Of a stretch of DNA of 64,000 bases, positions 35,258 through 45,990 are shown piece after piece. The stretch covers positions 35,483,501 to 35,547,500 of the forward strand of contig JAPTOF010000001.1 of the NCBI GenBank assembly GCA_028554755.1, written 5' to 3'. How positions within the stretch are numbered: position 1 is the stretch's first letter; every line of letters starts with the position of its first letter. A model generated the notes under the pieces. It saw only the letters and a list, made by a program, of their open reading frames with translations, made no database searches and had not been told where the DNA came from. The position numbers and the translations under genes were made by a program. This DNA comes from Cordia subcordata. Its lineage: Eukaryota > Streptophyta > Magnoliopsida > Boraginales > Cordiaceae.

Positions 35258-36319
35258 CGGGAGAAAGACATACAGGCCTTTCAAATAGATACTTTATTTT
35301 AAATGGGTCCTCTAACTTTTTATAATCTATTGGGAGGTCCTCCAAATACATTTATTTGGATAAAAGGCCAAAAATACCCTAATATTGTTAGTCATATTTT
35401 GTAATTGGTATATAACCTTTATATTTGATACTTTGCTAGACAACTTTTTGCCTATTTTTGTATTTTTTTTTTACCAACATATTCGTACAATTTTTTTATT
35501 GCTTAAAAATTTTAAATTAAAAAATTGAAATTAAAATATTAAAAATTAAAATAAAGAATTAATGAAATTAAGAATTACAACTTAAAAATAAAAAATAAAA
35601 AATAAAAAATAAAAAGATATGAGATTAAGATTTTAAGAGGTTAAAAGATTAAAAAATTTAAAATTAACGAAGTTAGAACTAATAAAATTAAAATATTAAA
35701 GTAAAATAAGTAAATTCGTAAATGGCACTTTAAATTGCAATTTGAACCAAACAAATTATAACTTATAACTTATAATTACAGCACTTTAAATTGTAATTTA
35801 TAATTATAAAAATAATTTATAATTTATTTGGTTAAAATTGTAATTTAAAGTACTATTTAAGATTTTACTTATTTAATTTTAATATTTTAATTTTTTTGGT
35901 TTAAAGTTTGTCAATTATTAATTCTTTTAATCTTTTAACCTCTTAAGATCTTAATCTCATAATCTTGTAATTTTTTTATTTTTTAATTTTGTAATTTTTT
36001 GGTTTTTGAGTTTTACTTTCTAATTTCTTCATTTTTAAATTTTTTAAAGTTTGAATTTTTAAATTTTTAAGTAATGAAAAAAATTGGAGAGAATATGTTG
36101 AACAAAAAAAATACAAAAATAGGCAAAAAGGTATCCAACAAAGTCTCACATATAAAAGGTTATATGACAATTTCAAAATAACTATCAATGTAAGGGTATG
36201 GTATCTTTGGTCTTTTAATAAAGTCAATATACTGGAAGGACTTTCCAAGAGATTATAAAAAGTTAGAGGACCTATTTAGAATAAAATATATATTTGAGAG
36301 GCTTGTATGTCTTTCTTCC
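35258..36319. mobile_element. foldback element with 9-bp target duplication (MULE-like)
   Basis: The whole 1,062-bp segment is one large inverted repeat with its axis near 35790. The left end CGGGAGAAAGACATACAGGC is matched on the opposite strand at the right end by GGAAGAAAGACATACAAGC. Matches such as GTCCTCTAACTTTTTATAAT and TTTTTGCCTATTTTTGTATT recur in both arms. Perfect 9-bp direct repeats TTTAATAAT lie at 35249-35257 and 36320-36328. Long terminal inverted repeats with a 9-bp duplication are the mark of Mutator-like elements. There is no coding capacity. Confidence 0.85.
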
Positions 36320-36328
36320 TTTAATAAT

Positions 36329-36480
36329 TACAAATTATTATAATTATTTTATCATAATTATATAACTTAACGAGGATATAAGGACAGTCATGAGATCTCA
36401 TTTAATTTATCAAGGGTAGTCAATCATCTGAATTCACCATCATAGTAATGTAACCATTTCAAATCACCTTTTTCTTTACT

Positions 36481-36516
<36 letters not shown>

Positions 36517-37365
36517 GGGACCAGCCCATTGACAAAGACAATGCAAATGCAAAATGCAAATATCCATGATGCAGTAATTTTCTAGCTAAAGTGAAATATT
36601 GATATATCACTTTCAAAATATCCATAAAAAAGCTAAAAGTTATAAATCACTATTCAAAGTGATACGACATGTCCTAGCACTGTTCAAACATTTGAATCTT
36701 TCCACCTCTGAGTCTGTACCGCTTGCCCTCACCCTTGAGAAATTGTCATGAAACATCCCCTGACTCGTCAAATTATGATCAAGAATCACATATATATGTA
36801 ATTATTCAAATGCCTTTTTTTTTTAAATAATAGAAAAAGTATTACATAAAAAATGATATTGAGTTAAATAAGTATCCAAGAAAGGCATATTTACATTCGA
36901 GAAATGTGAATATGATCATTTTACCAACTCAAATTTCTCGAATGCAAAAATGCAATTCTTGAAAACCAATTTATTTGATACCATTTTCTGTGTAATTTTT
37001 TTATAGTATTATTTTGAGAAAAAGAGCGTATTTCATACTATCGTGAAATAGATGTAGAGAATATAATTATCCATGTGTAACACAAAGGATATAATTCATG
37101 CCTTTATAGCATTAGTACCACGCAAATGACATTATTCATATTTATGGTCTATTTAAAATAATTTGAAAATCCAAAAATAGCACTTGAAAACAAATGATAA
37201 AGATGGAACTCGATGACACAATCTCTTTATAACATTATAAAACAAACTTAATAATATTAAATTATCTATATCATTTTATTGTAATTGTATTAAATTCCTC
37301 GGTAACAAGTAAGGGAAACATGATATATATACACATTCATTGCAAGGCTAACCATATTGTTTGCT
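36329..37365. other. gene-free stretch
   Basis: Contains a (TA)n microsatellite at 36483-36513; nothing else is recognised. Confidence 0.55.
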
Positions 37366-37776
37366 ATGTTTGGAATAAGCTTATTACAAGATACTTATCT
37401 TATTTATCAAGCATACTTTTACAATTATAGATAAGACATTCTATAAGACATAAGTATCATTAAACTTTCAAAAATTTCGTATCCCTTTTTATTTTATAAA
37501 ATATAAGCAATATAATCTATCCTTGACTTAGAGGGTGTTTGGCAATGTTTATCTAAAGCTTATAAGCACTAAATAGTAAAAAACATGTAAGAAAGTACTT
37601 TTCTTTAAGTACTTATAAGCAACAAAATAAACAAAACCAAACACCCTCTTATTCTTTATAATTATAGATAAGATACCTTATTACAAGCATTTTATCAAAA
37701 CTCAAAATAAATTATGCTTTTTTATATAAAACATCAAATAAGATAAGTATTTTATAATAAACTTATTCCAAACACA
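37366..37776. mobile_element. MITE of the GTGTTTGGAATAAG family, copy 2, with a nested MITE
   Basis: ATGTTTGGAATAAGCTTATT on the left is mirrored on the opposite strand at the right by GTGTTTGGAATAAGTTTATT. The element is split at 37531 by a second MITE. It ends about 30 bp before the CLE gene's stop codon, so it forms that gene's immediate 3' flank. Confidence 0.72.
37531..37648. mobile_element. short Tourist-like MITE, copy 2, nested
   Basis: GAGGGTGTTTGGC on the left and GAGGGTGTTTGGTTTTGTTT on the opposite strand at the right are flanked by TTA on both sides (37528-37530 and 37649-37651). At 118 bp it interrupts the MITE at 37366-37776, so it inserted later. Confidence 0.82.
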
Positions 37777-37807
37777 GCAGTTGTCATAGGTGGGCATGCA
37801 AGTCTGA

Positions 37808-38149
37808 CTATTTGTTGGACTCAGGATTTGGACCACTGGGAACGCCATGAGCATCTGCTCCAAATCGTCTCTCTGCAGAATAGTTTTTCCAAGAAGCAGC
37901 ATCACCATTGGAGCTTCTGGTTGCAGCAGAAAAAGCACTACTCTGAGCAGCTGGATCCAGCTGCTTATAAGCCATTGTGGATTGCTTATCCATAAGCTTT
38001 CGTCCTTGTAATGCCACTGAAGCCTCGGCTAATGACAAGAAGATAATAGGAGCAACCAAGAGTAGCCCAAGAAAGAGCAAAACAGCATAAGCTGATTTGC
38101 TGAAGCTTTCATCAGAAGGTGGTTTGCTGCGGAAGCTGCTTTTTGCCAT
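37808..38149 (-). CDS. CLE peptide precursor of the TDIF (CLE41/42/44) type
   Basis: A single-exon gene of 113 residues. TDIF-type CLE peptides are secreted 12-residue ligands of the PXY/TDR receptor kinase. They block xylem differentiation and promote vascular stem cell division. The precursor has a short basic N-terminus, a hydrophobic signal segment at about residues 20-41 (YAVLLFLGLLLVAPIIFLSL), a variable middle, and the C-terminal sequence RRFGADA followed by the CLE motif HGVPSGPNPESN at 101-112 and one extra Lys. Arabidopsis CLE41/44 carry HEVPSGPNPISN and CLE42 carries HGVPSGPNPISN. This one matches CLE42 except for Glu instead of Ile at position 10. An in-frame ATG 27 codons upstream (38230) exists; 38149 is preferred because it places the signal segment near the N-terminus. 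Confidence 0.85.
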   Translation of the reverse strand: MAKSSFRSKPPSDESFSKSAYAVLLFLGLLLVAPIIFLSLAEASVALQGRKLMDKQSTMAYKQLDPAAQSSAFSAATRSSNGDAASWKNYSAERRFGADAHGVPSGPNPESNK

Positions 38150-38290
38150 GAAACCAATGGAACCAAAAGATAACACCACCCCAAAGTAGTGCACCAGAGA
38201 ACAATATCCATGAACCAAATGGACCACCAAGATTTGAGAAGAAATTATAGAGGGAATTAATCAGAAGATTAAACTAGATACTTGAGAATC

Positions 38291-38350
38291 ACACATACAT
38301 ACATACATACATAAATATATATATATATATATATATAAATATATATATAA
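38291..38350. repeat. (CATA)n and (TA)n microsatellites upstream of the CLE gene
   Basis: ACATACATACATACATAC at 38292 is followed by TA repeats to about 38349. The array lies 140-200 bp upstream of the CLE start, in the likely promoter or 5' UTR. Confidence 0.85.
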
Positions 38351-38664
38351 CTCAAGTGTTTGTAATGTAGGCAAGAAGGCTCTGAAATTCAAAGCCACAA
38401 ATGTTGTTGATGGTGGAGTTGTGTGGGTACACAAGTAGCAAGGAGATTTATATCTCATATACGAACACATCTTGTGATCTACTTTTCACCTTACAACATT
38501 GTCCTCTCCTGTTTTAGGCTTTAACAATTTTTAATCACATCTTCTGTCCCACACTTTGAATTTCACTCCATCAAGATATGGGCTTGGCATACGACTTTTA
38601 AGTAATGCTAAATATCATTTTATGATATTTTTAGTGTAAATAGTACTATTCTCTGTTTTTTATA

Positions 38665-39078
38665 TATGTAGTTTTTCATATAAGCATATATTACCTCCTT
38701 GTGTTTTTAAAATAGGCAAGATACTCTCCTATTTTCAAAAGTTAGATATACAACTTCTCTTTTTCTAACTCCGTTCAAATTAATTAGTTAACAGAAACCC
38801 GTAAATGACTAAAATTATAAGGGATATATGCTACCTTTTGTAAAAGTACGGGGATGATATACACTTATAAAAAGAATCACAAAGGGATAAGGTACTATTT
38901 ACCCCACGTAAGATGTGATTGCATTTTAAAAAAAAAAAAAGCCACAGAAGGGGTTCTTATTTCTAACAAAAAACATGACAGGGTAGACAAGTGTGCAACG
39001 CTTTTGAAAATTATAGGCGGTAGTCTTCCCTATTTTAAAAGTGAAAGGGGTAATATATACTTACATAAAAACCTTTAA
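38665..39078. mobile_element. inverted-repeat element, probable MITE
   Basis: TAGTTTTTCATATAAGCATA with TATTACCTCCTTG following on the left corresponds, on the opposite strand at the right, to AGGTTTTTATGTAAGTATAT with ATTACCCCTTTCA following. The match continues inward through AAAATAGG and TTTTCAAAAG. No target duplication was defined and the family is not recognised. Confidence 0.55.
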
Positions 39079-42000
39079 GAAAGTAAGGCGCTAATTATCT
39101 TATCTTTTATATGTATATTTAATTAATTGATATGTTAACAAAACGAGAGATGTGAAACAAGCTAGTTTCTTACATTAGCATACTAATTAGATAATGTACA
39201 CATAAAAATGGATTTATTTTTAGCATTAATCTTGACAAGATAAACGACAAAAACCAAAGTTCAATACGGATAACAACCATCAAGTGAGAAAATGAATTGA
39301 TAAATGATTAGGAGAGAGAACTTATAGCACATGTCCATTCATGATTGGGATAGCCCATGACGCTGCTAATCCAGCTTGCCCTTTATAGGGGAGACATAAG
39401 GAGTTGTTTGTTTCTAAAATGATTGTGTTGTTGTATTCTTTCTTTTTATTTTTCCTTCTCGTTTTTTTTTTTTCATTCCAAGAGAGTTCAAAGGCTAATT
39501 ACATGTAACTAACAGAAATTGATTGTTAAACTATTCACATTAAAAGTGATAAATATATCACTTGACTACTAAGTCTTTGATTTCTTCTCTTTTTTAAAAA
39601 GGATTAGTTAGCAATTGTTCTCAATTGTGCTTTTCTAACAATAAAAAACAAAAATTACTCAACAGAAGAAAGTGACTTAAACATAGTATTGCACTCTTGT
39701 CGGTTTTTACCCTCGTCATTTAATATTGAGAGACCGAAATATCAGTTTCTAATTAGCAATATTCTTTTGGTTTGTAATCTCACTCTATTTAGTGACTAAA
39801 GAAACGACAAGAGGTCCAATGCTAACCAGATATGGGATATTGACCATATCATATATAGTGTCACGGGATATTGACCATATCGTATATAATGACAAGTAAT
39901 TTGGTAATAGATGTTTTCCACCACTAATCTCAATATTTCATGTAGTGATGAATATTTTCTGTCACACATCAGTTTTGTACTAGTCTTCAATATTTAGTTA
40001 TTTAATTTTATGAAAAATTCACTCTATCATTATAATCCAAATATTATTAACCTCATAAAGTAACAACAAATAAAAAATTCTTAACCCATATTACAAGTTA
40101 GTCGAAGACTAAACAACATCCATAATATAATTAAATAGATTCCTATTCAACCGTTTATATGTGTGTGTGTATATATATATATATATGTATGTATGTATGT
40201 ATATATGTAAGTATGCATGTATATGCATAATATTTCTCACATTATATATGGTTCAAATACTTGTTACCACGCGTATACCTTTTTTTTCCCTATATTAATT
40301 AATTAATTCAAAAAAATTATAGAAAGAAACAGAAACAAAGAGCACTTTTAGTCTGCAGTGGTAAATGCCCCCCCCCCCCCGGCGGTCCTATCAAGCAAGA
40401 AGGAAGCGGATTCCCAAGCCGGAGTCACCATTGACTAATTATTTTATTATTATTAACTAAATGCAAATGAAGGAGCAGAAGAAAATATTTGTAGCTGGTC
40501 TTGTGCTATAATGTGATTGTACCACGTGCTTATAATTTTGTAAGTTGATATTTTATACCTAAAATATCCTTACTAACAGGTCTTCATATTCTAAATTATT
40601 CTTTAACTATGTAACCTGACATATAAATGAATGATATGAGAAAATACTTTTTTACCCTTGTATTAGAATGCATAGCTTAAACATTTTCTTCTTTTATCTT
40701 CGTCTGAAAAGAACAAGTAAACAGTTTCTGCCGGGAGGATAGCAAATAGCTCAAAAGGAAGATGCTTACAAACATTAGAAAAGAACGTGAAACTTGCGGA
40801 ATCTTAAACATAAATATAGCTAAGATTAAACATTCATTTGATATTGTCTCAGAATCTGGACATGAATTATTGGAGCTAACATGATAAGTATATTATTAGT
40901 TCACCATCTTGTCTTTTCTTTTGATATTCTTTTTAAAGTTTAAGCTATTATTTTTTATCTTTAGGACTTCGATAATACCTATAAGAACATAAGGTCATAA
41001 ACATCATTTTCTGAAAATTATAAAAATCTACTAATTAGTTTCTTTAATTTTATTAAATGAACTTTAATAAAATTATAATTCATAATAATATTTGTTTAAT
41101 ATTTTATTTACTTATTCTTTTCAATATTTTTCATTGGACTTCCTGGGCATATGCACACGGGCAATTACAACTAGTACATAACATGTTTGTTGTACTTGAT
41201 GACTGGTCAAAGCATAGAGCATGCATCACTATTCTATCATTTTTTGTATATATCATGTAATTGCATTATTTCACTAAAAGATGAGAGAAACCAAATTAAG
41301 AGAGAGAATATATATAAATGTTTTAGTTAAATTAGTATATCACTAAACAAATATATAAAACTGTAACTTATAAAGTAAGGACGCGACACGCGACATGACG
41401 CGATGCAATTCGTTGATACATCATTTGGATGAGCCTCGAAAAATTACGATTGATGTGCATGGAATCTCACCTTCTTTTTTGTTTACGATATGGTCATCCT
41501 TCGTGCAATACAGATGGAAGAAAAATCAGCAGCAAGGCAATATAAAGGAATGCACTTTTTAATAGTTTTCACTTGTCAATGTTTCTTTTCTTTTCTTCTG
41601 GATTTGATGCGTTTGTCCCCGCCACCCACTACGTACTTTGAGAAACTGTTCAACAGGAATTTTAATCATGGTATGTAAATTTATAGATTTTTTTAATAAA
41701 TTGATTAATATATTTAATAAAATTATTTAAATTACATAAAATATCAAATAAAAAATATATAACACCCGAAATATAACGCGTATCTACACATTAATTTAAG
41801 GGTTATGCTAGAAGTAATTACCTTCCGATGGCTTTCCTTTTTACGGGGCTCAAGGTGATGGTGAATAAATTCTCATTTTTTGGTAGAGTTACATAATCGT
41901 TAAATTGTCTGTGTTTTACTTGCTTTGAACAGGCGATGAGATTCTTGACCCAAAAAAAAAATTAGTCATGAGGTTAAATTATTAATAAAATAAAATATAT

Positions 42001-43379
42001 GATTCTTGCGTGAAAAAGATGGCAGTGTTGGAATATCTAATCATGCATCTTATTTGGGGAATCTCAGTTAATATAATAATTGATTTTAAGATAGAATTAA
42101 TTTCGAATTATTGAATATAGTATTGGAGTTTGGCTTTGACCTAAGTTACTCATCTTCCTTTAATATTTCCATATTTAAAGTTTGAATTTAATGTGCAGTT
42201 CTCATGAACCATTTTGTTCTTACACGATGTCATTAATTGTGTTTTTCACAAATGACTTGGTTATATATGTGGCATTTTTCTCAAAAATTTTCTTTGTTCT
42301 ATCATGGTAATCAATTATTCACGAGTTACTGAAGAAAGCAGTCTTCGAATATCCAATTCTCCATTACTATAAATCAAGACTTTCAATACTAATTTATACG
42401 ATCTTGAATTATTTAACTAAATACCAATTAATTTGTGAAAAAAAATTGCTTTTCTATAGGAAGAGCTACCCAATCCAAACAATTAAGCCCTTAAACTTGG
42501 AGACATCAGCACTGAAGCTGAGCGTTCAAACAACCTTGAGTTAAGCTCAAGTCTCAGATTTACATGTCTGATTTCTAATTCTGTTATTTTCTTAAATTCT
42601 GTTATTTTAATCTTGTGATAGTGTTACATATATTAGTTCTTCAACCTTCTCTATATTAAGTTCAAGATTTATAGTTACTTTCTTTTTAAGATCATATTGG
42701 ATCTACTCTAAGACTATAAATTTCAAGGTACATTTGTTTCAATGTTCGTAATAAGAGCACATATATTTGAAAACAATAATTGCTGGCAATAATCAAGATC
42801 GCTATTTCTAATATCATACTCATTGATCATATCCAAGAGGATACATGCTAAAGAACTAATCATGGATCACGCCTTCTCTTTGTTGATAAGGACTCATCTT
42901 TACACGCTTGCAAAGGAGTAGGACTTGACATATAAACAAAGTATATATGCTGGATGGCAAATCACGCATGCATGCATGCATGCATGCATAAATTTCCACG
43001 TTATGGCTTTAATAATGCAAAAAGTAACCTTTTTGAGCGTTGTCTTTTTCGCTCTTTTTACTATGACTAGTTGGTAAGCCACGCATTGATGCCCGTTAAT
43101 CAAATTCGTGCCCATTAATTTAATTAGATATATTGAGGTATAAATTACATATTAATTTATTTTATTAAGAAATTATCGTACTTTATATTAAGATAAAAGG
43201 TTAGCCTATTCAAATGGAGTCAATAAAATGTAAAGCGTTCTAACTTCTATAATCATCTATTACTAATAGGATAAGAAAGAATAAATGCCAAACATTTCTA
43301 GGACAAGTGAAATGAGCTTATGAAGATTTATGGCTTATACAAAAAAGATTGATGGATTATTTTAATAGGCTATTCACTT
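39079..43379. other. gene-free AT-rich stretch of about 4.3 kb
   Basis: No gene, RNA gene or bounded transposon was recognised. Simple repeats are (GT)n(TA)n(GTAT)n at 40157-40206, a 14-base C tract at about 40368-40380, and (CATG)n at about 42965-42989. Confidence 0.55.
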
Positions 43380-43650
43380 ATGCTCTATTTGTTATAGTCT
43401 TATTTTAGCATATTTATTCTATTGAATGGAGGGAAATTTTATAAGATTTAACATCTTATCATGGATCTTTCAAAAATTTTGAAACAAACCATACTTTTTA
43501 TCTTATACGAAATAAGCAATCCATCCTATTTTATTTTTTATAACTATAGAATACATGGTGTATGTAATAAGATATCTTAAATCTTGTAAGATATTTCTAA
43601 ATTTCAACAGGATAAGTATTTTAAAATAAGATCATTCCAAACACACTATT
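43380..43650. mobile_element. MITE of the GTGTTTGGAATAAG family, copy 3
   Basis: TGCTCTATTTGTTATAGTCT followed by TATTTTA on the left corresponds, on the opposite strand at the right, to TAGTGTGTTTGGAATGATCT followed by TATTTTA. The interior shares TTTTTATCTTATACGAAATAAG with the copies at 23544 and 37366. Confidence 0.55.
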
Positions 43651-43768
43651 AGTGAATTGTGCTTCTTATTAAAACAATACTAATTTTTGGACAATAAAAT
43701 CTTACTACTCATTAATCACCCAAAAAAAGAAAACCTAGTTACAATCGGCCAACACCAATAGAATCAAA

Positions 43769-43771
<3 letters not shown>

Positions 43772-43814
<43 letters not shown>

Positions 43815-43860
43815 TTATTATTATTATTTTTATTTTTATTTTTATTATTATTATTATTAT
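43772..43860. repeat. (TA)n and (TTA)n microsatellite at the viral left junction
   Basis: TA repeats (43772-43800) pass into ATA, TTA and TTTTTA units up to 43860. The AT-only sequence stops sharply at 43861, where mixed sequence assigned to the viral leader begins. Confidence 0.85.
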
Positions 43861-44465
43861 GCCTATTCGTCCTTACCAAATAATGAGTAGGCGACATGTT
43901 CGTTCTCACAGCACACACGGGTGAGAGTTACTCGACTCATGTCGGATTCTCAGTATTGGCTTGCCCTAATCTGGCGTAGTTTGAGAAAAGAAATAAGAGA
44001 ATAGTATAGACCTCTGATAAATGGTCGAATGGACCCATCGGTGCTCTGGAAAGTAAGGACCTGTGCTTTGATTATTAGAGCTCATGGACACGCGTTAGTC
44101 CTAAACGGCCTTTTTCAACATCATCAACAGCCTCAAACGGACTCGCTTCCCCTTTTGTTCCTTTTATCTCACACAGGGATTACGGTAGAGACCGATACAT
44201 GCATTGGATCATGTTATCAGCAACATATCATACTATTCTTTTATTTATGATCCAACTAGCCTAAGCATAGCTTTTCATATCATCGGATCTTTTTGTCTTG
44301 CGAGGGGTTTTCGCCCTTATCCCTTGATTAAAATAAAATTAAAAGGACTTAAATAAAATAAAAGAGAGAGAGAGAGAGAGAGCTTACTTGATTTTTGTTT
44401 GGAAAGAAAGCTTTATTGAGAGAGAATTTTTACAAAGAGACTAGGTAAGGATGAGCGCTGAGTGT
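43861..44465 (-). promoter_or_regulatory. viral long leader (5' region of the pregenomic RNA)
   Basis: About 600 nt separate the inferred transcription start (near 44465) from the left junction. This is similar to the distance between start site and primer-binding site in well-studied caulimoviruses. Long-range pairing is possible: ATACTATTCTTTTATTT at 44230-44246 is complementary to AAATAAGAGAATAGTAT at 43991-44007 with one mismatch. TTGGATCAT/ATGATCCAA can pair inside it. Several short upstream ATGs occur. This fits the leader hairpin that promotes ribosome shunting and packaging in the family. A (CT)n tract lies just after the polyadenylation signal (44363-44382). Confidence 0.6.
44412..44417 (-). 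terminator. viral polyadenylation signal
   Basis: AATAAA on the minus strand lies about 50 nt downstream of the inferred transcription start. In caulimovirids the signal sits just after the start site so that the terminally redundant RNA is cut there on the second pass. Confidence 0.65.
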
Positions 44466-44492
44466 TCTCCTTACTCTTCTCAAAGAATAAGC

Positions 44493-44503
44493 ATCTATTT
44501 ATA
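44493..44503 (-). promoter_or_regulatory. viral TATA box
   Basis: TATAAATAGAT on the minus strand lies in the only intergenic gap after the last ORF, about 30 nt before the inferred start and 80 nt before the polyadenylation signal. This is the arrangement of the 35S-type promoter. Confidence 0.7.
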
Positions 44504-44810
44504 CTACTTCTATCCTATAGAGCTTGCGTCTAATTTAAGCTACTAGATGCCACGTTATCCTTTACATGATTACAAATACTATTTGTTGCTTTGTGCTTTT
44601 ATTGTTTACAAGACATATTTTCCTATTGAACTAAAGACTTTAGGCTACTTCTCTTGGATCTTCCATGACTTTTTCTTCATGGCTGTGTTTTCTTGTCTCC
44701 TTGCTTTTCTGCTTTTTTGTTGCTTTGGCCGCCTAAGTCTTCTTTTTCAACTTGATTTGCATCCACTATCTTGCATTTATTTTTCTGCCATCCACCTGTA
44801 TTATACTTTT

Positions 44811-45914
44811 CTAATCACTGTCTTCATCTGTCTTGTCTTCTGCTATTCCTTTGCCTTTTCCACTATTATTTTCTTGGGTTGCAGAGCCAGGTGCTTTTGG
44901 TAAATTGTCTTGGAATAACTTCTGCAATATGTCTTTTGTCTTTTGCTCAATAGCGTCATGCAATAATTTTTTCTTTATTGCTTTTTTCAATTTTCTTCTT
45001 TCTTTAATATTTTTATTTTGTCTTTCCGGACTTGATGTGTCTTTACCAGATGCCGGTGAATCTGGACTAGCCGATCTTTCTCCCGATCGATTAGGATTTT
45101 CAGAAGCTTTTGGCAAACTTCTAGCCTTAACCGGATTTGACTTGTCTTTACCTGTTACCGGTTGAACAGGACTAGCTGGACATTTAACCCCTGATCCAGT
45201 GGGTTGTTGAACGGACTTATATTTTTCTAATAAAACTTTGTATTTGATTTGCCAGTCCGTTAAGTCTAATTCTAGGGTTTGTATTTTGGTCTGGTTTTGT
45301 TGTAATATGGTTTGGTAATGGGCTTTTTCATAAATAAGCTGGTCATTTCTTTCTTTTATGGTTCTAAAGTGTTTGATCATTGTTTCACAACTAGAACATT
45401 CTTCTCTATCTGTTTCTAAATTGGTATTGCAATCTGGGCTAATAAAGAAATTGTCTCCACAGTGGGTTTTAAGTAATGATATTGCTTCTGGTAAGGATTG
45501 TACTCCTTTATACCATGCCCTATTGCATTTTCCTACTCCAATAACCATTGCTTCAGTCCATTGCTTGTATACACCTGGATTATCACCTCTAAAAACACAA
45601 TAAAACTGAAATTTTCTTGTTAGTCTTAATTTTAAGAAATAACTAGTTAATGCATTTAATGTATTAATAAACCATCCATTGTTTTTCTTTAAATAGGATT
45701 GGCATAGATTATCTAAGAGTGTTTGTTGGTCTTCAGGTATCAGGCTTCCAGGTTGAACCTTGGGCTGAAACCTGTTTCCTGCATGAATTACCTCTAAATT
45801 ATTGTTGTCAAAATTTATCCTTCTCTGTCCTACTTTTGGGCCTGTTGTTTCCACATCGCTAGGATACTGTATTGGAAATATATTGCTTTTGTCTGAAGTT
45901 GATGAAGATGCCAT
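44811..45914 (-). CDS. viral ORF6, TAV/viroplasmin-like translational transactivator
   Basis: 367 residues, open throughout. Residues about 103-150 (FYCVFRGDNPGVYKQWTEAM...AWYKGVQSLPEAI) match the RNase H1-N-terminus-like fold of caulimovirid inclusion-body/TAV proteins, which form virus factories and allow reinitiation on polycistronic RNA. That role would suit the overlapping ORFs upstream. A coiled coil follows at about 180-230. A Pro/Ser/Lys linker then contains two similar segments (ASPVQPVTGKDKSNP and ASPDSPASGKDTSSP), followed by a lysine-rich helix and an acidic tail. Base composition is visibly less AT-rich than in the other five ORFs. It follows the truncated polyprotein ORF after 54 nt. 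Confidence 0.75.
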   Translation of the reverse strand: MASSSTSDKSNIFPIQYPSDVETTGPKVGQRRINFDNNNLEVIHAGNRFQPKVQPGSLIPEDQQTLLDNLCQSYLKKNNGWFINTLNALTSYFLKLRLTRKFQFYCVFRGDNPGVYKQWTEAMVIGVGKCNRAWYKGVQSLPEAISLLKTHCGDNFFISPDCNTNLETDREECSSCETMIKHFRTIKERNDQLIYEKAHYQTILQQNQTKIQTLELDLTDWQIKYKVLLEKYKSVQQPTGSGVKCPASPVQPVTGKDKSNPVKARSLPKASENPNRSGERSASPDSPASGKDTSSPERQNKNIKERRKLKKAIKKKLLHDAIEQKTKDILQKLFQDNLPKAPGSATQENNSGKGKGIAEDKTDEDSD

Positions 45915-45942
45915 ATTCCTGCAAAATAAAAACTTGCCTTGT

Positions 45943-45990
45943 CTAATCTGCCTCGATTAGTTTTCTACTTAACATATCATCCAAGTATTT
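45943..45990 (-). other. polymerase deletion scar
   Basis: At the 3' end of ORF5 a second frame reads LDDMLSRKLIEAD and stops at 45943. This resembles the ADxLSR-type C-terminus of retroviral and pararetroviral RNase H. The sequence immediately upstream, in the ORF5 frame, is the region after the protease. The simplest reading is an out-of-frame deletion joining the start of the RT region to the last few codons of RNase H. The exact breakpoint cannot be fixed without a full-length relative. Confidence 0.5.

Noticed and set aside
42965..42989. CATG repeats as a possible CRISPR-like or satellite array
   Set aside because: A plain tetranucleotide microsatellite without spacers.
44833..45165. 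110-codon plus-strand frame inside the viral region
   Set aside because: Antisense to the TAV-like ORF, which has a recognisable domain and the same orientation as the other viral ORFs.
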